A stretch of DNA of 13,212 bases from Clostridia bacterium (GTDB lineage: Bacteria > Bacillota > Clostridia > Christensenellales > Borkfalkiaceae). A model generated the notes under the pieces. The model made no database searches and was not told the origin of the DNA. It worked only from the letters and a program-made list of their open reading frames with translations. Positions 6,934-13,212 of this stretch are shown piece after piece (the stretch's first letter is position 1; the number at the start of each line of letters is the position of its first letter). Made by a program: the position numbers and the translations under genes. The stretch lies in NCBI GenBank assembly GCA_017504065.1, contig JAFVRU010000015.1, forward strand, positions 1 through 13,212. Direction: 5' to 3'.

Positions 6934-7031
6934 GTGAAACTTAATTTGTGAAACTTGTTACGCAACCGATGAATTTTCGGTTGCGTAATCTTTATCAAAA
7001 ACCGACTTTTGTGAAACTTAATTTGTGAAAC
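6934..7031 (+). repeat. Pair of 21-bp direct repeats built of GTGAAAC half-sites
   Basis: Positions 6934-6954 and 7011-7031 are identical over 21 bp. Each is GTGAAAC, then TTAATTT, then GTGAAAC, giving four half-sites. The pair flanks the terminator hairpin at 6958-6988, with a start-to-start distance of 77 bp. The second copy lies just before the AT-rich stretch preceding the flavoprotein gene and overlaps a poor TTGTGA/TATAAT promoter-like match. The remainder of the 172-bp gap shows no other gene. Confidence 0.75.
6958..6988 (+). terminator. Hairpin at the end of the decarboxylase operon
   Basis: A perfect 12-bp stem (6958-6969 with 6977-6988, TTACGCAACCGA and its complement) and a 7-nt loop lie 42 bp after the last stop codon. 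Only a short T-rich tail (TCTTTATC) follows, so it may work as a terminator or as an mRNA-stabilising 3' hairpin. Confidence 0.65.
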
Positions 7032-7088
7032 AATATAATTATAATTTTACAACGGGGATTTATTCAAGTCGAAAAATAGGGATTTTTT

Positions 7089-8373
7089 ATGAAAAAAGTA
7101 TGTATAGTCGGCGGTGGGGCAGCTGGATTAATGGCGGCATACGCGGCGGCAAAAAACGGGCATCAAGTTAGCCTGTTTGAAAAAAAATGAAAAATTGGGA
7201 AAGAAAATATACATCACGGGAAAGGGGCGATGTAATTTTACGAACGACGTTTCCCCTGCGGAGTTTTTACCAAACGTTGTACGCGGTGCAAAGTTTCTAA
7301 CGGGAGCAATTTATTCCTTTCCTTCGCAAAAAACGATAGAATTCTTTGAAAATCAGGGATTATCTATCAAAATTGAGCGTGGGAACCGCGCTTTTCCATC
7401 GTCTGATCATGCCAGCGATATCACTAAAACGCTAGAAAAAGCCTGCAAAACGGTAGGGGTTCAGATCTATTTACAAGAAAAAATCAAAGAAATTCGACCT
7501 ACTATGTCAAACATAATACCTATGCTTGACATAGTAGAAGATACTACGCGTAACATAATACCCATGTCAGGCATAGAAGTTGTATCGGATAAAAATAAAT
7601 ATTCTTTTGACGCGGTAATCGTCGCTACGGGGGGAATGAGCTATCCGTCTACGGGTTCTACGGGCGACGGATATGCTTTTGCGCGGGCTTGCGGGCATAC
7701 GGTAACCGATTTAAAAAGCGGTTTATGCGGTTTGAATTTAGAAGGGGAACTGTTTTTAAAATTGCAGGGCGTTGCGTTGAAAAACGTTGTTTTTTGCGTG
7801 AAAAACGGTTCAAAAACGGTATATTCGGAGCTTGGAGAGCTTTTATTCACGCATTTTGGCATTTCAGGTCCGATTGTGCTTTCGGCTTCGTCTATCATCA
7901 ATCGTATGGATTTACGGTCTTTACAGGCTTCAATCGATTTAAAATCCGCTTTAGACGAACAAACGTTGGATAAGCGGTTGTTACGAGATTTCGAAAAGTA
8001 TAAAAACAAAAAAATCATCAACGCGTTATGCGATTTGCTGCCGCAAAAAATGATTTCCGCCGTGTTACAAGTCAGTCGTATTCCAGAAGACAAAAACGTT
8101 AACGTTTTAACGAAGGAAGAACGGGGGAGATTGGTGCAAGCCTTAAAAGCGTTCCCGTTGAAAATCCGCAGTTTGCGCGGTTTTGAAGAAGCGATCATCA
8201 CTTCGGGTGGGATATCGCTTTCGGAAATCAATCCAAAAACAATGGAAAGTAAAAAGGTTCGCGGGTTGTATTTTTGCGGAGAAGTCTTGGATGTAGACGC
8301 TTTTACGGGCGGTTTTAATCTGCAAATCGCGTTCGCGACGGGATACGCGGCGGGGAATAGTATTCCGCAATAA
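7089..8373 (+). CDS. BaiN/HI0933-family flavoprotein, frameshifted
   Basis: The reading frame starting at ATG 7089 encodes the FAD-binding Rossmann motif CIVGGGAAGLMAAYAAA, then stops at TGA 7188-7190. The rest of the protein (KLGKKIYITGKGRCNF onward) continues in the +1 frame from about 7177 to 8373. An extra A in the A8 run at 7180-7187 explains this: with seven A's the join reads LFEKNEKLGKK, as the family expects, giving about 427 aa. Family hallmarks are GKGRCN, VIVATGGMSYPSTGSTGDGY, LLFTHFGISGPIVLS, ITSGGISLSEINPKTMESK and the C-terminal GEVLDVDAFTGGFNLQIAFATGYAAG. These NAD(P)/FAD-dependent oxidoreductases (YhiN/HI0933; BaiN named from bile-acid metabolism) mostly lack a proven substrate. 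A TTG at 7177 would start the second part but would omit the FAD-binding Gly motif. It is a sequencing error, a real pseudogene or a slippage site. An unusual tandem insert lies at 7500-7582. Confidence 0.85.
7500..7582 (+). repeat. 42-bp tandem repeat with palindrome inside flavoprotein gene
   Basis: Two related 42-bp units start at 7500 and 7542 and share TACTA, AACATAATACC, ATG and CATAG blocks; they encode NIIPM twice. The first unit is a near-perfect hairpin: a 12-bp outer stem (7499-7510 with 7526-7537), one mismatch, and a 4-bp inner stem (7512-7515 with 7521-7524) around ATACC. The insert stays in frame and sits in a variable loop before the conserved VIVATGG strand. Confidence 0.75.
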
Positions 8374-8403
8374 CCGAAAAACCTGTTTTTCGCCGTGAAA
8401 AGC

Positions 8404-8432
8404 TTGACGAAATAGGAAAATTCAGGTATAAT
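8404..8432 (+). promoter_or_regulatory. Sigma-A promoter for aroH-cmk operon
   Basis: TTGACG (8404-8409) and TATAAT (8427-8432) have a 17-bp spacer and lie about 40 bp before the ATG at 8474. This near-consensus promoter should drive the fused aroH-cmk gene, plsC and ispH-rpsA. Confidence 0.88.
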
Positions 8433-8473
8433 AAAAGCAATACTTGATTTATGGAATCACATGGGAGCAAACT

Positions 8474-9226
8474 ATGACGATTATTCGCGGAGCAACGACT
8501 TTGACGCGAGATTGCAAAGAAGAAATGCAAAGCGCCGTTGAAGCGTTGTTGAATGAAATTTTTCAAACGAATGGATTGAAAAAAGGGGAAGTCAAAGGCT
8601 TTTTATTCTCTTTGACGACGGATATTCATTCCTATCATCCAGCAAAAGCAGCAAGGGAGTGCGGCTATGATTTCGCACCGTTATTCGCCGCAATCGAGCC
8701 TGAAATCGAAGGCGCGTTGCCGTTGTGCGTCCGCTTGATGCTGTTTACGGATTTAAACGACGAAAGAACGGTAAAACATATTTATCAAAAAGGAGCAAAG
8801 ATTTTGAGAAAGGATATTTCGGAAGTTTTAAATATCGCATTGGATGGACCTGCGGGTAGCGGCAAGAGTACGATCGCGAAAGTTTTGGCAAAAGATTATA
8901 ATATTTTGTATTTAGATACGGGTGCGATGTATCGCGCTTGCGGATTAAAGGCTTTGCGGAGCGGAATCGATCCTAAAAATGTACAAGAAGTTGAAAAAAT
9001 GTTGCCGAATTTAGACGTAAAAGTGGAATACAAAGACGGGAAACAGCATACGATACTCGATGGGGAAGACGTTTCGACGGCAATTCGTGAAAACGCCGTA
9101 TCGATGGCGGCTTCGAATATTTCTTCACATCGTGCAGTCCGCGAAAAGATGGTGGAAATGCAACGTGAAATCGGGACGAAAATGTCCTGTGTATTGGACG
9201 GTCGGGATATCGGGTCGACCGTTTAG
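8474..9226 (+). CDS. Fused AroH-type chorismate mutase - cytidylate kinase, interrupted by TAG
   Basis: Residues 1-115 form an AroH-class chorismate mutase (chorismate to prephenate, Phe/Tyr biosynthesis). They include IRGATT with Arg5, DIHSYHPAKAARE, Glu75, Arg87 in LCVRLML, Tyr104 in HIYQKGA and Arg112 in ILRKDIS, aligning with B. subtilis AroH Arg7, Glu78, Arg90, Tyr108 and Arg116. Residues ~118-250 are the N-terminal part of cytidylate kinase (phosphorylates CMP/dCMP): P-loop GPAGSGKST (125-133), YLDTGAMYR (146-154) and LDGRDIG (241-247). There is almost no linker. The frame stops at TAG 9224-9226, exactly where the family has Leu/Phe before PNA, and the rest continues in the same frame to 9487. 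As written, the kinase lacks its LID and C-terminal core. GGGAGC precedes ATG 8474. AGGAG (8791-8795) lies 8 bases before TTG 8804, a possible separate start for the kinase. Clostridial gene order cmk-plsC-ispH-rpsA follows. Confidence 0.88.
   Translation: MTIIRGATTLTRDCKEEMQSAVEALLNEIFQTNGLKKGEVKGFLFSLTTDIHSYHPAKAARECGYDFAPLFAAIEPEIEGALPLCVRLMLFTDLNDERTVKHIYQKGAKILRKDISEVLNIALDGPAGSGKSTIAKVLAKDYNILYLDTGAMYRACGLKALRSGIDPKNVQEVEKMLPNLDVKVEYKDGKQHTILDGEDVSTAIRENAVSMAASNISSHRAVREKMVEMQREIGTKMSCVLDGRDIGSTV
8791..8806 (+). promoter_or_regulatory. Possible internal ribosome binding site and TTG start for Cmk
   Basis: Inside the fused gene, AAAAAGGAG is followed after 8 bases by TTG (8804-8806), in frame with the kinase. 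Initiation here would give a stand-alone Cmk beginning LRKDISEVLNIALDGPAG. It may be a chance match, or a relic of once-separate genes. Confidence 0.35.
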
Positions 9227-9487
9227 CCCAATGCCAAATTCAAATTCTTTATTACCGCGGATAGCAAAGTTCGGGCGGAGCGCCGTTTCCAAGAATTGAA
9301 AGAACGCGGGGAAAACGTGGATTTCGATACGTTGCACGCAGAGATTGTTGCGCGCGATAAACAAGATATGGAACGGGAATTTTCGCCGCTTGTTTGCGCG
9401 AAAGACGCGATTGTAATCGATACTTCCAATTTAAACGTGGAAGAAGTCGTAGCGGAAATTAAGAAGAATATTCAGTCCAAAATTTAA
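9227..9487 (+). pseudogene. cmk: Cytidylate kinase C-terminal part after in-frame TAG
   Basis: The same frame continues for 86 residues (PNAKFKFFITADSKVRAERR, ELKERGENVDFD, EIVARDKQDMEREFSPL, AIVIDTSNL) to TAA. These are the LID and C-terminal elements of cytidylate kinase, including the RAERR and ARDKQD arginines. Joined across the TAG, the fused protein would be 337 residues, with a normal ~220-residue kinase part. There is no good start site, so this fragment is not expected to be made on its own. A single TTG-to-TAG change, a read error or readthrough could explain it. Confidence 0.8.
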
Positions 9488-9501
9488 CGAAGGATTTTTA
9501 T

Positions 9502-10224
9502 ATGGCGGAAAAAACAACGACGGAACAACCGTCGAAAAAAATTAAAAAGAAAAAAGAAATTACGGTCAAGGCGAATAAAAAAGGGAAGCATGTGATTCCT
9601 TTGCTGAACTTTTTGAAAGCGATCGTAGTTCCTTTTTATTTTTTGTTAAAGCCGTACCGTTTTTATGGTAAGAAAAAGGTCGAAGACGGCGCGTGTATTT
9701 ACGTATGCATTCATTATACGATCTTTGACGTGATTTATCCGGCTGTTACCACGAAAGAAGGTATTCATTTTATCGCCAAAAAGCCCATTTTTGACGCGCC
9801 GATTATCGGCGGGCTTGCCCGTGGCGTGAAAGCAATCAGCGTCAATCGGGACGGGAGCGACGTTCGGGCTTTGCTGGACTGTTTTAAATGCTTAAAAAAC
9901 AACGAAAAGATTTGCGTATTCCCGGAAGGCACGCGGAATAAAACGGATGCGGAAATGTTGCCTTTCCAAGGCGGTGCGGCAATGATGGCGATTCGTCAAC
10001 AAACGCCGATTGTGCCGATGATGATTTATCAAAAGCCTAAATTGTTCCGAGTCGCGCATATTTTAATCGGCGAACCGTTTGAGTTGTCGGAGTATTACGG
10101 TCGGAAACTCACGGAAAAGGAAATTTCGGAAGCGGATGAAAAAATTCGGGCGATTATGTTGAATTTACGTAAAGAACACGCAGAATATCTCAAAAACAAA
10201 AAATCCAAAAGGAAACAGGCGTAA
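9502..10224 (+). CDS. plsC: 1-acyl-sn-glycerol-3-phosphate acyltransferase
   Basis: Adds the second acyl chain to lysophosphatidic acid, making phosphatidic acid for membrane phospholipids. The 240-aa protein has the HX4D catalytic motif as His71-YTIF-Asp76, the region FIAKKPIFDAPIIGGLARG (90-108), and the substrate-binding FPEGTR (140-145), followed by PFQGGAAMMA and PIVPMMIY. A Lys-rich N-terminal stretch (12-30) precedes one hydrophobic segment (about 32-50), and the C-terminus is also strongly basic, consistent with peripheral attachment to the inner leaflet. AAGGAT precedes ATG 9502. It lies 14 bp after the kinase stop and 3 bp before ispH, in the usual clostridial cmk-plsC-ispH order, so it is co-transcribed from the promoter at 8404-8432. 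Confidence 0.93.
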   Translation: MAEKTTTEQPSKKIKKKKEITVKANKKGKHVIPLLNFLKAIVVPFYFLLKPYRFYGKKKVEDGACIYVCIHYTIFDVIYPAVTTKEGIHFIAKKPIFDAPIIGGLARGVKAISVNRDGSDVRALLDCFKCLKNNEKICVFPEGTRNKTDAEMLPFQGGAAMMAIRQQTPIVPMMIYQKPKLFRVAHILIGEPFELSEYYGRKLTEKEISEADEKIRAIMLNLRKEHAEYLKNKKSKRKQA

Positions 10225-10227
10225 GAA

Positions 10228-12309
10228 ATGGAAGTCGTAATCGCAAAAAGCGGCGGGTTTTGCAGCGGAGTCAAAAAAGCTGTGGACACCGCTTTAACAA
10301 TCGACGCTGAAAATACGTATATTTATGGGGAGATTATCCATAACCCTGACGTTGTGCAAACCATTAAGAACCGTGGGATTGTCATGGTAGACGATTTAGC
10401 GCAAGTACCGAAAGGGGCAACGTTGATCATTCGTTCCCACGGAGTCGGAAAAAACGTTTACGAGTTTTGTCAAGAACACAATATAAGTGTTGTGGATTGT
10501 ACTTGTGAATTTGTTCGTCGTACGCAAAAGATCGTGCGGGAAAAATTTCAGGAAGGCAAGACGATTGTCATTATCGGAGAAAAAACACATCCTGAAGTAA
10601 TCGGGCTCAACGGTTGGTGCGAAAATCAAGCGTATATATTTTCATCGGAAGACGAAGATTTTTCCGTTTTACCCGAAAATATTTGCTGTGTAGTGGCTCA
10701 AACGACCTTTTCAGCGGAAAAATTTGAAAAAATTATAAAAAATCTTAATAATAAGCGTGGAAAAACAGTTGAAGTTTTTCAAACAATTTGCTATACTACT
10801 ATAGGACGACAAAATGAAGCTATCGAATTATCGAAACAATGCGACGCAGTATTGGTGATCGGAGGGCTGAATAGCAGCAACACCAACAAGCTCTACGAGA
10901 TCTGTACGCAACATTGTGCTCACGTATTTCGTTTAGTCAATGCTGCCGATCTAAACTATGAAACAATTAAAACATTTAAAAGGGTAGGTATTGTTACGGG
11001 GGCGAGTACCCCAAACGCGCAACCTCAGGAGGTTCTATTAAAAATGGGAATGGAAACAGAAGCAAAAGCAACGATGGAAGAAGTTGTTGCGAACATGGAC
11101 AGTCAACCGAAATTTAAAAGAGGACAGTTGATTACGGCTACGATCTCGTCGGCGGACGATTCGGGTGTTGCAGTATTGCTCCCGCTGGCAAAGAAGGAAG
11201 TAATGCTCGACAAGGAAGAAGTGGACTGCGAAGTTTACAATAAAGACGATTTCAACGCGAAATTGGGCGAAGAAATCGAACTTATGGTAATCGGCATTAA
11301 TCCCGTAAAGCTTTCGCAAAAAGAGATCAAGAAGATCAAAGAAGAAGAAGCTTTGATCGCCGAAGTGAAAGACGGAAAAGAATTCGAAGTCGTTTGTTCG
11401 GGATTCAATAAAGGCGGTTTGACTGCGGAATACGGTTCTTACTCCGTATTCGTGCCTGCTCGTGAGGTTCGTTCGGGATTCGTAAAAGAACTCGATAAAT
11501 ACGTAGGCAAAAAATTGCGTCTTAAGGTGTTGGAAATTAAGACGGAAAGAAGAAAAGAAATCATTGCGTCTCAACGTGTGATCATTGAAGCGGAACGCGC
11601 TGCAAAAGCGGCGGCTCGCGCGGAGAAGGAAGCTGCATTCTTCTCGTCGATCAACGTAGACGACGTTGTTGAAGGTAAAGTGGAAAGAGTAACGAGCTTT
11701 GGCGCGTTCGTTTCCGTAAACGGTTTCGATTGCTTGGCGCATATCTCCGATTTGTCGTGGACGGGCGTAAAAGCGGTTACCGACGTTTTGGAAATCGGCA
11801 AAACCTATCAATTCAAAGTATTGAAGATCGATCAAGAATCGAAGAAAGTTTCGATCGGTTATAAGCAATTACAACCCCAACCTTGGGATCTCGCTGCGGA
11901 AAAATACGCGAAAGACGACGTAATCCACGGTAAGGTTGTTAGAATTGTTCCTTTCGGTGCGTTCATTGAAGTTGAAAAAGGAATCGACGGTTTGGTTCAT
12001 GTATCTCAAATCTCTCACGAATTCCTTGAAAATCCGACTACGGCGCTTACGATCGGTCAAGAAATCGACGCGAAGATCTTGAATTTGGATTGCGTTGAAA
12101 AGAAAATGACCCTTTCTATCAAAGCTTTAGAACCGAAGCCTGAAAACGTTGAAAGAAAGCCCAGAGCGGCGAAAGCGGAAGACGGCGAAGGCAAAGAAAA
12201 GCCTAGAAAGGCAAAAGCGCAAAAACCTGTTTCCGACGAAGTTACCGAATGGAGCGAAAGCGGTTTCGAAGGTGTTTCGATTGCGGATTTGTTGAACAAG
12301 AACGCGTAA
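10228..12309 (+). CDS. ispH-rpsA: IspH (HMBPP reductase) fused to ribosomal protein S1 domains
   Basis: A 693-aa bifunctional protein of the type found in many Clostridia. Residues 1-~280 are IspH, the [4Fe-4S] enzyme that makes IPP/DMAPP in the MEP pathway. The cluster ligands are Cys12 (GGFCSGV), Cys93 (CTCEFV) and Cys188 (TICYTT); the substrate site has His38, His71, His121, Glu123 (THPEVIG), the GGLNSSNTNKL loop and TGASTP. Residues ~295-650 hold four S1 RNA-binding repeats. The first two are divergent (about 296-370 and 383-460). The last two are canonical (VVEGKVERVTSFGAFVSV at ~483 and VIHGKVVRIVPFGAFIEV at ~567). A charged Lys/Ala/Glu tail ends in GVSIADLLNKN. The start lies 3 bp after plsC, whose last codons contain AAAAGGAAA as the ribosome site. 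A strong terminator follows. Confidence 0.96.
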   Translation: MEVVIAKSGGFCSGVKKAVDTALTIDAENTYIYGEIIHNPDVVQTIKNRGIVMVDDLAQVPKGATLIIRSHGVGKNVYEFCQEHNISVVDCTCEFVRRTQKIVREKFQEGKTIVIIGEKTHPEVIGLNGWCENQAYIFSSEDEDFSVLPENICCVVAQTTFSAEKFEKIIKNLNNKRGKTVEVFQTICYTTIGRQNEAIELSKQCDAVLVIGGLNSSNTNKLYEICTQHCAHVFRLVNAADLNYETIKTFKRVGIVTGASTPNAQPQEVLLKMGMETEAKATMEEVVANMDSQPKFKRGQLITATISSADDSGVAVLLPLAKKEVMLDKEEVDCEVYNKDDFNAKLGEEIELMVIGINPVKLSQKEIKKIKEEEALIAEVKDGKEFEVVCSGFNKGGLTAEYGSYSVFVPAREVRSGFVKELDKYVGKKLRLKVLEIKTERRKEIIASQRVIIEAERAAKAAARAEKEAAFFSSINVDDVVEGKVERVTSFGAFVSVNGFDCLAHISDLSWTGVKAVTDVLEIGKTYQFKVLKIDQESKKVSIGYKQLQPQPWDLAAEKYAKDDVIHGKVVRIVPFGAFIEVEKGIDGLVHVSQISHEFLENPTTALTIGQEIDAKILNLDCVEKKMTLSIKALEPKPENVERKPRAAKAEDGEGKEKPRKAKAQKPVSDEVTEWSESGFEGVSIADLLNKNA

Positions 12310-12327
12310 AATTTTACAAGAAAAACG

Positions 12328-12366
12328 AAAAGTCTGTTTTTAAGTCGATTAAAAGCAGACTTTTTT
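12328..12366 (+). terminator. Rho-independent terminator after ispH-rpsA
   Basis: A 14-bp stem (12329-12342 with 12350-12363, one T-G wobble) closes a 7-nt loop and merges into a TTTTTT run at 12361-12366. It begins 19 bp after the stop codon and ends the aroH-cmk/plsC/ispH-rpsA transcript before htpG. Confidence 0.92.
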
Positions 12367-12407
12367 GTGTATAAATAATTGTTAAAATTTTTAGGAGTGT
12401 ATCAATT

Positions 12408-13212
12408 ATGCAAAAACAAGGTAAAATCAAAATTTCCAGCGAAAATATGATGCCGATCATCAAAAAATGGCTGTATTCCGACAAAGACATTTTTCTTCGT
12501 GAAATTGTAGCGAACGGCGTAGACGCGATCACCAAGCATAAAAAGCTGGTGGAAATGGGAGAAGCGCAACGCGACGACGGCGAGTATAAGATCAACGTAT
12601 ACGTAGATGAAGCCGCAAAAACTTTGACGGTAGAAGATAACGGGATCGGTATGACGGCGGAAGAAGTCGAAAAATACATTACGCAAATCGCGTTTTCGGG
12701 CGCGGAAGACTTTTTGAAAAAATACGAAAACGCTTCCGGCGACGGCATTATCGGGCATTTCGGACTCGGTTTTTATTCGGCATATATGGTTTCTAAGAAT
12801 GTGGAAATCTATACAAAGAGTTATAAGGACGAGCCTGCGGTAAAATGGGTTTCCGACGGTAATTCTACGTATAAAATGACGGAAACGGACAAAACGGATC
12901 GCGGCACAAAAATTGTCATGTATCTCGCTGATGGAGAAGAAGAATTTTTAAAAGAGTTCCGCGTTCGGGAGTTGTTGCGTAAATACTGCTCCTTTATGCC
13001 CTATGACGTGTATTTAAATCCGAAAGGCGACGAGCAGGACAAGCCGATCAACAATAAAACGCCGTTGTATTTAAAAGACCCCAAGGACTGTACGGAAGAA
13101 GAATATAAGAGTTTCTATCGCGATACGTTTATGGATTATAACGAACCGTTGTTCTGGATTCATTTGAATATGGACTACCCCTTCCGTTTAAAAGGAATTT
13201 TGTATTTCCCGC
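12408..13212 (+). CDS. htpG: Molecular chaperone HtpG (Hsp90), 3' truncated by window
   Basis: The first 268 codons of an Hsp90-type ATP-dependent chaperone are present; the frame is open at the window end. The GHKL ATPase domain shows IFLREIVANGVDA with Glu32 and Asn36, VEDNGIGM (Asp77, Gly79), the lid region and IGHFGLGFYSAYMV, then DRGTKIVMYLADGEEEFL. The middle domain begins near KDPKDCTEEEYKSFYRDTF and EPLFWIHLNMDYPFRLKGILYFP. The usual NASDA after the catalytic Glu reads NGVDA, and IGQFGVGFYS reads IGHFGLGFYS, so this belongs to a divergent HtpG branch. TAGGAGTG (12392-12399) sits 8-15 bases before ATG 12408. No clear promoter was seen between the preceding terminator and the start. No CIRCE-like inverted repeat is present in this short gap. 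Confidence 0.95.
   Translation, partial: MQKQGKIKISSENMMPIIKKWLYSDKDIFLREIVANGVDAITKHKKLVEMGEAQRDDGEYKINVYVDEAAKTLTVEDNGIGMTAEEVEKYITQIAFSGAEDFLKKYENASGDGIIGHFGLGFYSAYMVSKNVEIYTKSYKDEPAVKWVSDGNSTYKMTETDKTDRGTKIVMYLADGEEEFLKEFRVRELLRKYCSFMPYDVYLNPKGDEQDKPINNKTPLYLKDPKDCTEEEYKSFYRDTFMDYNEPLFWIHLNMDYPFRLKGILYFP

Noticed and set aside
8375..8392. CGAAAAA-CCTG-TTTTTCG hairpin after the flavoprotein gene
   Set aside because: A 7-bp stem made almost entirely of A-T pairs with no T-run after it; too weak to call a terminator.
10318..10323. Possible extra iron-sulfur ligand in IspH (Cys91 next to Cys93)
   Set aside because: Cys93 aligns with the conserved ligand; Cys91 replaces the usual Ala and needs no special role. 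Coordinates mark the approximate gene region only.
11038..11868. 276-aa minus-strand open frame inside the S1 region
   Set aside because: Lies wholly antisense to well-conserved S1 repeats; its Phe/Arg-rich composition is typical of an antisense reading of GAA/AAA-rich codons.
12306..12317. GTAAAATTTTAC palindrome over the ispH-rpsA stop codon
   Set aside because: A short AT-rich palindrome with no loop, next to a much better terminator; probably chance.

Overview
The window looks like part of the chromosome of a low- to mid-GC anaerobic Bacillota (Clostridia-like) bacterium. The evidence is the IspH/ribosomal protein S1 fusion, the aroH/cmk - plsC - ispH-rpsA gene order, a biotin-dependent sodium-pumping decarboxylase operon, AGGAG-type ribosome binding sites and consensus sigma-A promoters. 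No phage, transposase or CRISPR was seen. All intact genes are on the plus strand; only the tRNA unit at the left edge is on the minus strand.

Layout. (1) 1-297: a minus-strand tRNA-Trp(CCA) with a consensus promoter and a hairpin terminator, followed by two decayed tandem copies of the same ~98-bp unit. (2) 348-1815: RNase HI, then a TVP38/TMEM64 (DedA-like) membrane protein. (3) 1979-6988: a five-gene operon with its own promoter and a terminator hairpin. It encodes a divergent acyl-CoA-type carboxyltransferase, an OadG-like small membrane subunit, a biotin carrier protein, the Na+-pumping beta subunit OadB, and a pyruvate/oxaloacetate carboxyltransferase (OadA/PycB/transcarboxylase-5S type) without its own biotin domain. 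(4) 7089-8373: a BaiN/HI0933-family flavoprotein broken by a one-base frameshift in an A8 run and carrying an in-frame palindromic tandem repeat. (5) 8404-12366: a promoter, a fused AroH chorismate mutase-cytidylate kinase gene interrupted by an in-frame TAG, plsC, the ispH-rpsA fusion and a strong terminator. (6) 12408-end: the 5' part of htpG (Hsp90).

How the genes work together. The decarboxylase operon supplies two carboxyltransferases that could share one biotin carrier and one Na+ pump. CO2 removed from oxaloacetate (and possibly from an acyl-CoA) would be released by the beta subunit to drive Na+ export, or passed between the two carboxyltransferases as in propionibacterial transcarboxylase. 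The cmk-plsC-ispH-rpsA block is a housekeeping cluster covering nucleotide, phospholipid, isoprenoid and translation functions.

The points most worth a second look are the two-carboxyltransferase Na+-pump operon with its degenerate CoA-type subunit, the AroH-Cmk fusion with a possible internal start and an in-frame TAG, the palindromic repeat inside the flavoprotein gene, the paired GTGAAAC repeats around the operon terminator, and the decaying tRNA-Trp array.
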